The notes under the pieces are model-generated. The model was not told the origin of the DNA, searched no databases, and worked only from the letters and a program-made list of their open reading frames with translations. A stretch of DNA of 64,000 bases. It comes from Strongylocentrotus droebachiensis. Its lineage: Eukaryota; Echinodermata; Echinoidea; Camarodonta; Strongylocentrotidae. The translations under genes were made by a program, and so were the position numbers. The stretch lies in the NCBI GenBank assembly GCA_035222895.1, contig JAVYIG010000060.1:372001-436000 (forward strand), written 5' to 3'. Of this stretch, positions 22,705-34,951 are shown piece by piece (within the stretch, counting starts at the first letter, position 1; each line of letters opens with the position of its first letter).

Positions 22705-23300
22705 TTATATACCTCGCGAACAGCTCTTATTGTAACTCGGGATAACTCGCAACAGTTCGGTATGGCTTAGCGTACCTCTTTACAACATTTCACGACTCTC
22801 CTCGATGTCGCGAGCAGTTCCAAAATGTTGAACATGTTCAACATTTTCGTCGATTCGTTGTAATTCGAGGTGAAGTCAACATTTTCGCTGATTCTTTGTA
22901 ACTCGAGGTGAACTTGCTTTATAACTCGTAATATACTCGCATTACTAGTAACAAGCTCGCGCTGCACTCTTCATAACTCGTAGCAACTCGCCACCTTATG
23001 AAGAGTACAGGTCGAGCTTGTTACGAGTAATGCAGGTATATTACGAGTGTAAGTGAGTATATTACGAGTGTAGGCGAATCAGTAAAAGTTTTGAACATGT
23101 TCAAACATTTGGAACTGACTTCAAGGAGAATCATGGAATGTTGCAAAGAGTTACGCCGAGCAATACCAAGTTGTCGTGAGTTATCCCGAGTTACAAGAAG
23201 AGTTTTCGCGAGTTATTGCGAGTGGCTTTTTAAGGCAACTCACCACAACTCGCCTTAACTCGCTAATACAACTCGGCTAAGTGGAAGCCCTGTTTGGGGC
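22705..23300. repeat. AACTCG-rich large inverted repeat
   Basis: The arm 22708-22985 pairs with 23000-23215 around a centre near 22993. Both arms contain the palindrome TGAACATGTTCA, and the arms share TGTAACTCGGGATAACTC in opposite orientation. AACTCG or CGAGTT recurs throughout. The right edge AACTCGGCTAAGTGGAAGCCC at about 23270-23290 recurs at 24878-24900. Confidence 0.7.
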
Positions 23301-23524
23301 GAGTTTCGTATGAGGATGAGCAGACTGGAGGGCGAGCGTGACGAGCGCACCATGATAGGTCAGCTGGCCTACAATTGTGCAGAAGACCAAAACCTGTTCT
23401 TCCTCCAACATATCGAGCAAATATGCTTCTGGCTTCTATCTTTACTTTGGAGAGCGCCAAAATCAGAGGCATCCCTCTCCGGGGGGGGGGGGGGGCAGGC
23501 GGGTGGGGCTAAGGGGCACAGAGC
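23301..23524. other. No gene recognised; long G tract
   Basis: Holds a run of about 14-16 G near 23479-23494. Open frames here are short and not recognised. Confidence 0.4.
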
Positions 23525-24130
23525 CCCTTAATTGTTCAATTACTCGAATATGCCCCTTTTTACATAGGAAAAGTGCTCCTATTAATTTGTATAAGTGCCC
23601 CTTTTATGTTGACAACTGCCCCTTTTCCTTCGACCAGTTACCATTTTCCTTTGCAATAAGTATCCATTTTAAATTCTCATAAGTGCCCCTTTACACTTTT
23701 GATGAGTGCCCCCTTCACCTCTGATAATTTGCGTTATTCAAATCTGAGATGTACCTCTTTTATGTTGACAAGTGTTCCTTTGATAAAACTTCCCCTTTCC
23801 CTGTTAATAACTACTCCTTTTTTAACTCTTATCCTTTTTTTAAATGCCCCTTTTTACCCCTTATAAATGCCCCTATCAGAATCGGATGGGGGCCCCTTTT
23901 CCGTCGACAAATGCACATTTCCTATTTTCATAAGTGCCTTTGTTTCATCCCTGGTGAGTTCCTCTTTTAGAAGGTGTAAGAAGTGCCCCATTTTCACCTC
24001 TGATAATAACTCTTTGTCCATCAAAACGAGCTCCTTTTCTTTTCTGATAAGTGTCCCCAGTACTCCCTGATATTCTTTGCACGAACGAACGAACGAACGA
24101 GTGTCCCCAGTTCCTCTCATCATTAAAAGC
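23525..24130 (+). repeat. Degenerate minisatellite with GTGCCCCTTTT core
   Basis: AAGTGCCCCTTTT or variants recur roughly every 25-40 bases, often with TTGACAA, CTGATAA or TCATAAG between them. The array is highly diverged. A (CGAA)n run of about five copies lies near 24082-24100. No coding content. Confidence 0.6.
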
Positions 24131-24599
24131 GCCCCTAATTTTCAGCGACTAACAACACCTCCTCCTAAAGGTCGCTCGCTCGCATGTGTAGATGAAATAT
24201 TGATTTTACTTATCCAAGGTCTTTCTCTTCTTCCGTTATGATAATTTGCATATAACCCCATCAGGATTGGGTTTTCTGCTCTTTAAAGGTGTAATTGTTC
24301 GCAATGCGACGTCACAAACCCTTAACAAATGTCCTCGCTCAATTCGCTCGGTCGCAAATAAATTTGAGGACCTTCACACTCAACTGCAAAGTATTATGCT
24401 TTAGCAATATATTGTACTGTGTACAACATGAAACAAATATTGAGATCATCCCTGATAATGTAATCACAATGTAAGGGTATATACCAATGTCTAAAACGTT
24501 GTGTATTTTCGCTTTGACATTTTCCTTTGAAGGTGCCCTTTTGTTCTTTGAGCCCCCTTCACCTTCCTACTTTGAAAATCGTTTTGCCGCCCTTGGCCT
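24131..24599. other. No gene recognised
   Basis: No gene, RNA or clear repeat was recognised. TCGCTCGCTCGC at 24172-24183 and TCAATTCGCTCGGTCGC near 24340 are minor repeats. Confidence 0.4.
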
Positions 24600-24905
24600 A
24601 ACTGATGCATTTCCTGCCCCTTGATCGCATATGACTCGTAGCAAAATTATTAGCACTCGATAGAAAATCTTGATAACTCGTTTGTAGATCGGTAGAAGTC
24701 GTACACAACTCATACCGTGCTCGCGTGACTCGTAATGCACTCGGTTTACTCGTACATCCATTGTAGGAATCTTTATAATGCGTTGTATGATAGTTCATGC
24801 AAATACCATACAATTTAGTAAATTTTAAGCGAGTTTACGTGAGTTCAAGCTTGCACCAGCTCGCTACAACTCGAGGCTCCAACTCGGCTAAGTGGCAGCC
24901 TGCTA
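24600..24905. repeat. AACTCG-rich repeat, second copy
   Basis: Again dense in ACTCGTA and AACTCG, and ending CAACTCGGCTAAGTGGCAGCC, as at 23270-23290. It is a shortened or diverged relative of 22705-23300. Confidence 0.55.
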
Positions 24906-24959
24906 CGTAGCTCCTCACAACGAAAGTGCCAGCAGTATACCTTTTGAAAATAGGCTATT

Positions 24960-25200
24960 TTTGTAGTTTAACCAAATGTAATGCATACGTCTTTGTGAAG
25001 TGCCTCGATACAAAATATTTCATTCACCTAATAAGAATAATAGAATGTCATTATACAGTAGAATCCGAACTACATCATTAGTCATTGCCAGGTTGGACAA
25101 ACATAATGGATTCCTTACCTAGCAAGACTATTTGTTATTTCGAGGCACTTAGCACAGACGTATGCATTAAATGTGGTTACATTACGAATGTACGAACATA
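24960..25200. repeat. Foldback with ~60-bp arms
   Basis: The arm at 24966-25025 (AATGCATACGTCTTTGTGAA, GTGCCTCGA) pairs with 25133-25195 (TCGAGGCACTTAGCACAGAC, GTATGCATT). The loop is about 105 bp. The size and lack of coding fit a small MITE; target duplications were not resolved. Confidence 0.6.
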
Positions 25201-25344
25201 GCCTGTATTCAGGACGCTGATGTACCAGGCTTACGGTTGTTCAAATCGGCAAGGGGATGTTAATAAGAAAAGTTTCTGTGGCACACCAAACCCTTTGAAA
25301 GACAGGAGGAGATGTTCCCAATGGCTAAACAATATTGGGACTGA

Positions 25345-25510
25345 CCGCTTTAACTCATAGCCTGCCATAAGGCTGCATGCACGCTATCGTTATGCTCCAT
25401 GCGAGAGAGCTATCGCTTGAGTGCCATGTGCGTGCAATGCATCATTCGTAATAGCAGTTACTGTGCATGCTCAATGGACTGTGCTGTGTATTTTGCCTCG
25501 CTATTCATAG
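25345..25510 (+). repeat. Dispersed repeat shared, inverted, with 58590-58750
   Basis: AACTCATAGCCTGCCATAAG, GCTGCATGCACGCTATCG and AATAGCAGTTACTGTGCATG match the reverse complement of 58590-58750. The second copy lies in the right arm of the foldback element at 54909-58825. Confidence 0.65.
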
Positions 25511-25671
25511 AACCATCGCGTTAATCAGATTATCTCCGAAACAACCCGGCATGGGGGGATTTGGGGCTTGGCACAATTTGGATTAGCCCTGTGGCATGAT
25601 AAGAGTTAACATACGAACCTACGAATTTGGTAAAAACAGGGTGGTATGGAGGACCACACAGTTTAGTCTAG

Positions 25672-25810
25672 CCCGTATTGACTTTACAAACCGGACTCAT
25701 GCTGAAAACGAGGGGGGTGCTGAAAAGGCTCGTATAACAAAAGAAAAAAAAGTGTACCCGTATTGTCTTTACACACCGGACTTATGCTGAAAGTGGAAGG
25801 GGGGTGCTGG
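25672..25810 (+). repeat. 86-bp direct duplication
   Basis: CCCGTATTG(A/T)CTTTACA, CCGGACT(C/T)ATGCTGAAA and GGGGGGTGCTG occur twice, starting near 25672 and 25758. Confidence 0.65.
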
Positions 25811-26023
25811 GAACACGCATATGCGTACCCTAAATAACACTAAACGGGGGGGGGGGGCGGTTGTGAGGACCATACGTCGCAAAAATGTCGCGCATTGCAT
25901 TGTGAGGAGAGCCGGCTGTAGAGTGGACTTGTACTCAAACACTTATTGAATTGTTATTGATGTAAACTTCTTCATGTACAGTAAAACAAAAATGTATACC
26001 TTTGCCTTCCCATGTATTCATTT
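25811..26023. other. No gene recognised; G tract
   Basis: A run of about 12 G lies near 25846-25857. No gene recognised. Confidence 0.4.
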
Positions 26024-26282
26024 ATTATTATTATTATTATTAGGTGGTCTGTCGATGACAGATCACCTATTGATTTTGTTAGAATTTTCTTTCTTTATTT
26101 ATTTATTTATTTCGTTATTCTTTATTCTTTATTAGGTGGTCTGTCGATGACAGATCACCTATTGATTTTGTTAGAATTTTCTTTCTTTCTTTATTTATTT
26201 ATTTATTTCTTTATTCTTTATTCTTTATTAGGTGGTCTGTCGATGACAGATCACCTATTGATTTCGTTAGAATTTTCTTTCT

Positions 26283-26313
<31 letters not shown>

Positions 26314-26413
26314 TTCTTTATTAGGTGGTCTGTCGATGACAGATCACCTATTGATTTCGTTAGAATTTTCTTTCTTTATTTCTTTATTTATTTATTTATT
26401 TATTCTTTATTTA
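26024..26413 (+). repeat. Left cap of the macrosatellite: (TTA)n plus four 92-96-bp palindromic repeats
   Basis: After (TTA)n at 26024-26040, TAGGTGGTCTGTCGATGACA starts at 26041, 26133, 26229 and 26322. Each copy holds a near-perfect palindrome with 13-base arms (TAGGTGGTCTGTC / GACAGATCACCTA), then TTAGAATTTTCTTTC and a (TTTA)n spacer. AGGTGGTCTGTC is the reverse complement of GACAGACCACCT, found at the right end of every 1,825-bp unit. These copies therefore look like repeated left ends of the element that founded the array. Confidence 0.8.
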
Positions 26414-28173
26414 TTTTTATTTCTTCCGTACACTTTTTTTGTGTATACGTTTACTCAAAATCGACTTGGTCAATTTCCTTCAAATTTCTGTTAGTCATTA
26501 GGCCCTATAATATCAAGTTCCCTAAACCTTTTTCAAGTTCATGGGGTTATCGTGACGTCATCCAGGCGCCATTTTGTAAAAATCAGGTCATTATCATATC
26601 TCAATAACGAGTAATAAAAAATAAACCATATTTAGTATACATCAACTTCCGGTCAAAGGTCAACTAAAAATGTCAACAAAATCCGTGCGCGCACCTCGAC
26701 GCACACGTACGCGCGCATTAAATTTTTTTAAAATGCTCTAATTCATTTCAAATTTTTTTTGCACACGTTTCAGGCCATTGTAAGCATTTTTAAAATTTGC
26801 GCGCGCGTAATTATGCGCGCGCGTTTCCGCGCGTATCCACGCGTCCTGATATTTTGCAACATAGAATCCCCAAATTTTCTCTGTTATCATATTTATTACA
26901 TTTTTCAAAGCATTTTTATACCTTGTTTACCTTTTTCCGACCAGTAATAACGGAATTAGCGGCTGTCAAAGTTGAACGCGCGCGCCGACCTGCGCTATTT
27001 GTATCCACAATACATGGGCAAAAACATGCCTATACAAAATTCATTGTAACTCTTCAGAATGGATAGATACCCCCCAATTTCTTTCATATTTAAATAGATT
27101 ATGAGTTGGAGATATGATTTCATGTCTCATTTGACCCTCAATTAACTCATGACGTCATCATAATGGCCAATAATAAATTGATTGTATCTCTGTAAATATT
27201 GATTAATTTTCTTTCAAATTTTGATATGTTCTACCTGAGAATATTCTCTACAAATATAATTGCAACGATATTTCATTTTGACAATAGCATCATGGCGTAT
27301 TTTTGCTATTAAAGGAGGAATGTCATGGGACATGACTTTTTCTCAAAACTTGATTCTACATTCTTGTCGTTCGCGAGCAATATCTCCGTCGTTTTATCTT
27401 TGTTTACGCTGAGCTTTGAGTATATTGTAGCTGAGAAAATAAGCTATCACAAGTATGCCTTTATTTTTCGATCAGATGCGGGGATCATGCTCATATTTCA
27501 CTTGCAAAGTGGGATATGAGAATTCCATTTTCCGTTTACGTGTAATCTCTATGGGAAATGTTTTGGTATATCGGTAACGCACTTGACTTCCGACCTCGAG
27601 ACCCCTTGTTCGAGTCCGGGCGTCTCCAACAATTTTTTTCTTCACTTTTTTTCTTTCTTTTTGACCTTTCACTTTACCATCTCCTTTGCTTATTAAAACA
27701 CGTAGAATCGCAAATAATGTAATAAACAACCATATTTACTTTATTATTCCCCTATTATCACTTGATCCATTACTTTTTGCGTGTAGTCCCTATAGGAGAT
27801 GACTTTTTCTCAAATCTGGATTCTACATTCCTGTCTTTTGCGAGCAATATCGCCGTTATTTCCGCTTGGTTTTTGTTGATTTTGGAGTATGTTGTAGCTG
27901 AGACTATATGCTATCTAAATGTCCCCTCATTTTTTTCCAATCAGATGTCATCATGGTCTGTTGATGATGATCATCAACATCATCATGATCATCATCATCA
28001 TCATCGTCATCACCATTACTATCAAGATCATCATCATCATGATCATCATCATGATCATCATTGTTTACATGTCTATATAACTTCTCCCTTTCTCAATATA
28101 GTAAATATTATAATCTATCATAAGACTTGAAGACAGACCACCTTATACGTCCTCGTGACGAATTAAATTCTAG
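26414..28173 (+). repeat. Macrosatellite unit 0 (diverged, ~1,760 bp)
   Basis: First unit, starting TTTTTATTTCTTCCGTACAC and ending AAATTCTAG. It is clearly more diverged than units 1-5 and lacks a short segment present in them (the part around TTCAATTTGGATATTATGAC). A diverged edge unit is usual where homogenisation is weaker at array ends. Confidence 0.85.
27554..27628 (+). ncRNA. tRNA-like Pol III cassette, unit 0
   Basis: A box TGGTATATCGG is intact; the B box reads TGTTCGAGTCC, one change from consensus. T-run follows. Confidence 0.55.
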
Positions 28174-29997
28174 TTTTTATTTCTTCCGTACACTTTGTTT
28201 GTGTATAAGTTTACTCGAAATCGACTTGGTCAATTTCCTTCAAATTTATGTTAGTTATCAGGCTCTATAATATCAAGTTCCCGAAACCTTTTTTAAGTTC
28301 ATGGGGTCATCGTGACGTCATCCAGGCGCCATTTTGTAAAAATCAGGTCATTATCATATCTCAATAACGAGTAATAAAAAATGAACCATATTTAGTATAC
28401 ATCAACTTCAGGTCAGAGGTCAGCTAAAAATTTCAACAAAATCCGTGCGCGCACCTCGACGCGCACGTTCGCGCGCATCAATATTTTAAAATGCTCAAAT
28501 TCATTCTTAAACTTTTTTGCACACGTTTCAGGCCATTGTAAGGATTTTCAAAATTTGCGCGCGAGCACTTTTGTTGCGCGTTTCCGCGCGTAACCGCGTG
28601 TACTGACATTTTACAACATAGAAACGCCAATTTTTGTTTATCATGTTACGCACATTATTCCAAGCATTTTGATACCTTGTTTTCTTTTTTCTGACCAGTA
28701 ATAACGCAATGAGCGTCCGTCAAAGTTTACAGTACGCGCGGACCTGCGCTATCTATATCCACAATACATGTGCAAAAACATGCCTATACAAAATTCATTG
28801 TAACTCTTCAGAATGGATAGATACCCCCCATTTTTTCATATTTTGATAGATTATGAGTCGAAGATATGATTTCATGTCTCATTTTACCCTCAATTAACTC
28901 ATGACGTCATCATAATGGCCTCCGAACTCAAAATTTCAATTTGGATATTATGACGTTAGCAGATTTTGGGAAAATTGGTTGTATCTCTGTAAATATTGAT
29001 CAATTTTCTTTTAAATTTTGATATGTTCTAGCTGAGACAATTCTCCACAAATCCATAAACCACGATTTTTCATTTTGACAAAGGCATCAAGGCGTGTTTT
29101 TGCGATTAAAGGAGGCATGTTAATTTTTCACATTTTGCGTGTATTCTCTATGGGACATGACTTTTTCTCAAAACTGGATTCTACATTCTCGTCTTTCGCG
29201 AGCAATATCTCCGTCTTGTTATCTTCGTTTACGCTGAGCTTTGAGTATGTTGTAGCTGAGACAATAAGCTATCACCGGTGGGACATTTATTTTTCAATCA
29301 TATGCCGGGATCATGCTCATATTTCACTTGCAAAGTGGGATTCGAGAATTCCATTTTCCGTTTACGTGTAATCTCTATGGGAAATGTTTTGGTATATCGG
29401 TAACGCACTTGACTTCCGACCTCGAGGTCCCTGGTTCGAGTCCGGGCGTCTCCAACAATTTTTTTTCTTCAATTTTTTTTCTTTTTGACCTTTCACTTGA
29501 CCATCTCCTTTGCTTATTAAAACACGTAGAATCGCAAATAATGTAATAAACAACCATATTTACTCTATTATTACCCTATTATCACTTGATCCATTACTTT
29601 TTGCGTGTAATCCTTATGGGAGATGACTTTTTCTCAAATCTGGATTCTACATTCCTGTCTTTTGCGAGCAATATCGCCGTTATTTCCGCTTGGTTTTTGT
29701 TGATTTTGGAGTATGTTGTAGCTGAGACTATATGCTATCTAAATGTCCTCTCATTTTTTTCCAATCAGATGTCATCATGGTCTGTTGATGATGATCATCA
29801 ACATCATCATGATCATCATCATCATCATCGTCATCACCATTACTATCAAGATCATCATCATCATGATCATCATCATGATCATCATTGTTTACATGTCTAT
29901 ATAACTTCTCCCTTTCTCAATATAGTAAATATTATAATCTATCATAAGACTTGAAGACAGACCACCTTATACGTCCTCGTGACGAATTAAATTCTAG
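28174..29997 (+). repeat. Macrosatellite unit 1 (1,824 bp)
   Basis: Full unit. Parts in order: AT-rich start, a GCGCGC-rich stretch near 28440-28620, TCATGACGTCATCAT near 28900, internal copy alpha (about 29140-29270), the tRNA-like cassette (29380-29454), internal copy beta (about 29600-29745), a (CAT)n tract near 29785-29885, GACAGACCACCT, and a final AAATTCTAG. It carries the private variants GGTGGGACATT and AATCATATGCC, shared only with unit 5. Confidence 0.9.
29380..29454 (+). ncRNA. tRNA-like Pol III cassette, unit 1
   Basis: A box TGGTATATCGG (29390-29400) fits TRGYNNARNGG with one change, and B box GGTTCGAGTCC (29433-29443) is a perfect match. A run of eight T at 29459-29466 is a Pol III-type terminator. 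GGAAATG and CGTCTCC at the two ends can pair over six of seven positions, counting wobble. The anticodon-like loop TTCCGAC would give CCG (arginine), with a C-C mismatch in the stem, and the D arm is imperfect. It is therefore tRNA-like or SINE-head-like, not a standard tRNA gene. The cassette is repeated once per 1,825-bp unit. Transcription is an inference. Confidence 0.65.
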
Positions 29998-31822
29998 TTT
30001 TTATTTCTTCCGTACACTTTGTTTGTGTATAAGTTTACTCAAAATCGACTTGGTCAATTTCCTTCAAATTTATGTTAGTTATCAGGCTCTATAATATCAA
30101 GTTCCCGAAACCTTTTTTAAGTTCATGGGGTCATCGTGACGTCATCCAGGCGCCATTTTGTAAAAATCAGGTCATTATCATATCTCAATAACGAGTAATA
30201 AAAAATGAACCATATTTAGTATACATCAACTTCAGGTCAGAGGTCAGCTAAAAATTTCAACAAAATCCGTGCGCGCACCTCGACGCGCACGTTCGCGCGC
30301 ATCAATATTTTAAAATGCTCAAATTCATTCTTAAACTTTTTTGCACACGTTTCAGGCCATTGTAAGGATTTTCAAAATTTGCGCGCGAGCACTTTTTTTT
30401 GCGCGTTTCCGCGCGTAACCGCGTGTACTGACATTTTACAACATAGAAACGCCAATTTTTGTTTATCATGTTACGCACATTATTCCAAGCATTTTGATAC
30501 CTTGTTTTCTTTTTTCTGACCAGTAATAACGCAATGAGCGTCCGTCAAAGTTTACAGTACGCGCGGACCTGCGCTATCTATATCCACAATACATGTGCAA
30601 AAACATGCCTATACAAAATTCATTGTAACTCTTCAGAATGGATAGATACCCCCCATTTTTTCATATTTTGATAGATTATGAGTCGAAGATATGATTTCAT
30701 GTCTCATTTTACCCTCAATTAACTCATGACGTCATCATAATGGCCTCCGAACTCAAAATTTCAATTTGGATATTATGACGTTAGCAGATTTTGGGAAAAT
30801 TGGTTGTATCTCTGTAAATATTGATCAATTTTCTTTCAAATTTTGATATGTTCTAGCTGAGACAATTCTCCACAAATCCATAAACCACGATTTTTCATTT
30901 TGACAAAGGCATCATGGCGTGTTTTTGCGATTAAAGGAGGCATGTTAATTTTTCACATTTTGCGTGTATTCTCTATGGGACATGACTTTTTCTCAAAACT
31001 GGATTCTACATTCTCGTCTTTCGCGAGCAATATCTCCGTCTTGTTATCTTCGTTTACGCTGAGCTTTGAGTATGTTGTAGCTGAGACAATAAGCTATCAC
31101 CGGTGTGACATTTATTTTTCAATCAGATGCCGGGATCATGCTCATATTTCACTTGCAAAGTGGGATTCGAGAATTCCATTTTCCGTTTACGTGTAATCTC
31201 TATGGGAAATGTTTTGGTATATCGGTAACGCACTTGACTTCCGACCTCGAGGTCCCTGGTTCGAGTCCGGGCGTCTCCAACAATTTTTTTTCTTCAATTT
31301 TTTTTCTTTTTGACCTTTCACTTGACCATCTCCTTTGCTTATTAAAACACGTAGAATCGCAAATAATGTAATAAACAACCATATTTACTCTATTATTACC
31401 CTATTATCACTTGATCCATTACTTTTTGCGTGTAATCCTTATGGGAGATGACTTTTTCTCAAATCTGGATTCTACATTCCTGTCTTTTGCGAGCAATATC
31501 GCCGTTATTTCCGCTTGGTTTTTGTTGATTTTGGAGTATGTTGTAGCTGAGACTATATGCTATCTAAATGTCCCCTCATTTTTTTCCAATCAGATGTCAT
31601 CATGGTCTGTTGATGATGATCATCAACATCATCATGATCATCATCATCATCATCGTCATCACCATTACTATCAAGATCATCATCATCATGATCATCATCA
31701 TGATCATCATTGTTTACATGTCTATATAACTTCTCCCTTTCTCAATATAGTAAATATTATAATCTATCATAAGACTTGAAGACAGACCACCTTATACGTC
31801 CTCGTGACGAATTAAATTCTAG
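29998..31822 (+). repeat. Macrosatellite unit 2 (1,825 bp)
   Basis: Nearly identical to units 1, 3, 4 and 5 by eye. The (CAT)n tract, tRNA-like cassette and CTAG end are all in the same places. Confidence 0.92.
31205..31279 (+). ncRNA. tRNA-like Pol III cassette, unit 2
   Basis: Same sequence as unit 1, with intact A box, B box and T-run. Confidence 0.65.
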
Positions 31823-33647
31823 TTTTTATTTCTTCCGTACACTTTGTTTGTGTATAAGTTTACTCAAAATCGACTTGGTCAATTTCCTTCAAATTTATGT
31901 TAGTTATCAGGCTCTATAATATCAAGTTCCCGAAACCTTTTTTAAGTTCATGGGGTCATCGTGACGTCATCCAGGCGCCATTTTGTAAAAATCAGGTCAT
32001 TATCATATCTCAATAACGAGTAATAAAAAATGAACCATATTTAGTATACATCAACTTCAGGTCAGAGGTCAGCTAAAAATTTCAACAAAATCCGTGCGCG
32101 CACCTCGACGCGCACGTTCGCGCGCATCAATATTTTAAAATGCTCAAATTCATTCTTAAACTTTTTTGCACACGTTTCAGGCCATTGTAAGGATTTTCAA
32201 AATTTGCGCGCGAGCACTTTTTTTTGCGCGTTTCCGCGCGTAACCGCGTGTACTGACATTTTACAACATAGAAACGCCAATTTTTGTTTATCATGTTACG
32301 CACATTATTCCAAGCATTTTGATACCTTGTTTTCTTTTTTCTGACCAGTAATAACGCAATGAGCGTCCGTCAAAGTTTACAGTACGCGCGGACCTGCGCT
32401 ATCTATATCCACAATACATGTGCAAAAACATGCCTATACAAAATTCATTGTAACTCTTCAGAATGGATAGATACCCCCCATTTTTTCATATTTTGATAGA
32501 TTATGAGTCGAAGATATGATTTCATGTCTCATTTTACCCTCAATTAACTCATGACGTCATCATAATGGCCTCCGAACTCAAAATTTCAATTTGGATATTA
32601 TGACGTTAGCAGATTTTGGGAAAATTGGTTGTATCTCTGTAAATATTGATCAATTTTCTTTCAAATTTTGATATGTTCTAGCTGAGACAATTCTCCACAA
32701 ATCCATAAACCACGATTTTTCATTTTGACAAAGGCATCATGGCGTGTTTTTGCGATTAAAGGAGGCATGTTAATTTTTCACATTTTGCGTGTATTCTCTA
32801 TGGGACATGACTTTTTCTCAAAACTGGATTCTACATTCTCGTCTTTCGCGAGCAATATCTCCGTCTTGTTATCTTCGTTTACGCTGAGCTTTGAGTATGT
32901 TGTAGCTGAGACAATAAGCTATCACCGGTGTGACATTTATTTTTCAATCAGATGCCGGGATCATGCTCATATTTCACTTGCAAAGTGGGATTCGAGAATT
33001 CCATTTTCCGTTTACGTGTAATCTCTATGGGAAATGTTTTGGTATATCGGTAACGCACTTGACTTCCGACCTCGAGGTCCCTGGTTCGAGTCCGGGCGTC
33101 TCCAACAATTTTTTTTCTTCAATTTTTTTTCTTTTTGACCTTTCACTTGACCATCTCCTTTGCTTATTAAAACACGTAGAATCGCAAATAATGTAATAAA
33201 CAACCATATTTACTCTATTATTACCCTATTATCACTTGATCCATTACTTTTTGCGTGTAATCCTTATGGGAGATGACTTTTTCTCAAATCTGGATTCTAC
33301 ATTCCTGTCTTTTGCGAGCAATATCGCCGTTATTTCCGCTTGGTTTTTGTTGATTTTGGAGTATGTTGTAGCTGAGACTATATGCTATCTAAATGTCCCC
33401 TCATTTTTTTCCAATCAGATGTCATCATGGTCTGTTGATGATGATCATCAACATCATCATGATCATCATCATCATCATCGTCATCACCATTACTATCAAG
33501 ATCATCATCATCATGATCATCATCATGATCATCATTGTTTACATGTCTATATAACTTCTCCCTTTCTCAATATAGTAAATATTATAATCTATCATAAGAC
33601 TTGAAGACAGACCACCTTATACGTCCTCGTGACGAATTAAATTCTAG
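31823..33647 (+). repeat. Macrosatellite unit 3 (1,825 bp)
   Basis: Nearly identical to unit 2 throughout; I saw no length change between CTAG ends (1,825 bp). Confidence 0.92.
33030..33104 (+). ncRNA. tRNA-like Pol III cassette, unit 3
   Basis: Same sequence as unit 1, with intact A box, B box and T-run. Confidence 0.65.
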
Positions 33648-34951
33648 TTTTTATTTCTTCCGTACACTTTGTTTGTGTATAAGTTTACTCAAAATCGACT
33701 TGGTCAATTTCCTTCAAATTTATGTTAGTTATCAGGCTCTATAATATCAAGTTCCCGAAACCTTTTTTAAGTTCATGGGGTCATCGTGACGTCATCCAGG
33801 CGCCATTTTGTAAAAATCAGGTCATTATCATATCTCAATAACGAGTAATAAAAAATGAACCATATTTAGTATACATCAACTTCAGGTCAGAGGTCAGCTA
33901 AAAATTTCAACAAAATCCGTGCGCGCACCTCGACGCGCACGTTCGCGCGCATCAATATTTTAAAATGCTCAAATTCATTCTTAAACTTTTTTGCACACGT
34001 TTCAGGCCATTGTAAGGATTTTCAAAATTTGCGCGCGAGCACTTTTTTTTGCGCGTTTCCGCGCGTAACCGCGTGTACTGACATTTTACAACATAGAAAC
34101 GCCAATTTTTGTTTATCATGTTACGCACATTATTCCAAGCATTTTGATACCTTGTTTTCTTTTTTCTGACCAGTAATAACGCAATGAGCGTCCGTCAAAG
34201 TTTACAGTACGCGCGGACCTGCGCTATCTATATCCACAATACATGTGCAAAAACATGCCTATACAAAATTCATTGTAACTCTTCAGAATGGATAGATACC
34301 CCCCATTTTTTCATATTTTGATAGATTATGAGTCGAAGATATGATTTCATGTCTCATTTTACCCTCAATTAACTCATGACGTCATCATAATGGCCTCCGA
34401 ACTCAAAATTTCAATTTGGATATTATGACGTTAGCAGATTTTGGGAAAATTGGTTGTATCTCTGTAAATATTGATCAATTTTCTTTCAAATTTTGATATG
34501 TTCTAGCTGAGACAATTCTCCACAAATCCATAAACCACGATTTTTCATTTTGACAAAGGCATCATGGCGTGTTTTTGCGATTAAAGGAGGCATGTTAATT
34601 TTTCACATTTTGCGTGTATTCTCTATGGGACATGACTTTTTCTCAAAACTGGATTCTACATTCTCGTCTTTCGCGAGCAATATCTCCGTCTTGTTATCTT
34701 CGTTTACGCTGAGCTTTGAGTATGTTGTAGCTGAGACAATAGCGAGTTTTCGCTCACCAACATAAGGAACCTTCGCGGAATCAGAGCACTCAGGTTTACG
34801 GCCGCGCACACAGACCGCTCTGGTTACAATAAGCGGTTTCGCTCTTCGGTGAATGCGGACGTATAATTACAGAGTAGCTGACGTCATCATCGCTTGGGAA
34901 TATCCCTCTCCCTCAAACATGGCGAATTGACATCGAGTGCAAGATGCAGTT

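Noticed and set aside
22705-23300. CRISPR-like array because of regularly recurring AACTCG
   Set aside because: Spacing is irregular, the repeat is a hexamer, the whole folds as one palindrome, and the DNA is clearly animal.
29380-29454. Functional tRNA-Arg(CCG) gene
   Set aside because: A and B boxes are good, but the anticodon stem has a mismatch, the D arm is imperfect and the acceptor pairing needs a mismatch. I call it tRNA-like only.
29586-29954. 122-codon ORF with a histidine-rich stretch, repeated in each satellite unit
   Set aside because: The histidines come from a (CAT)n microsatellite; upstream residues are not family-like, the frame ends in AT-rich sequence, and the diverged end unit does not preserve it. 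Copies look alike only because the units are homogenised.
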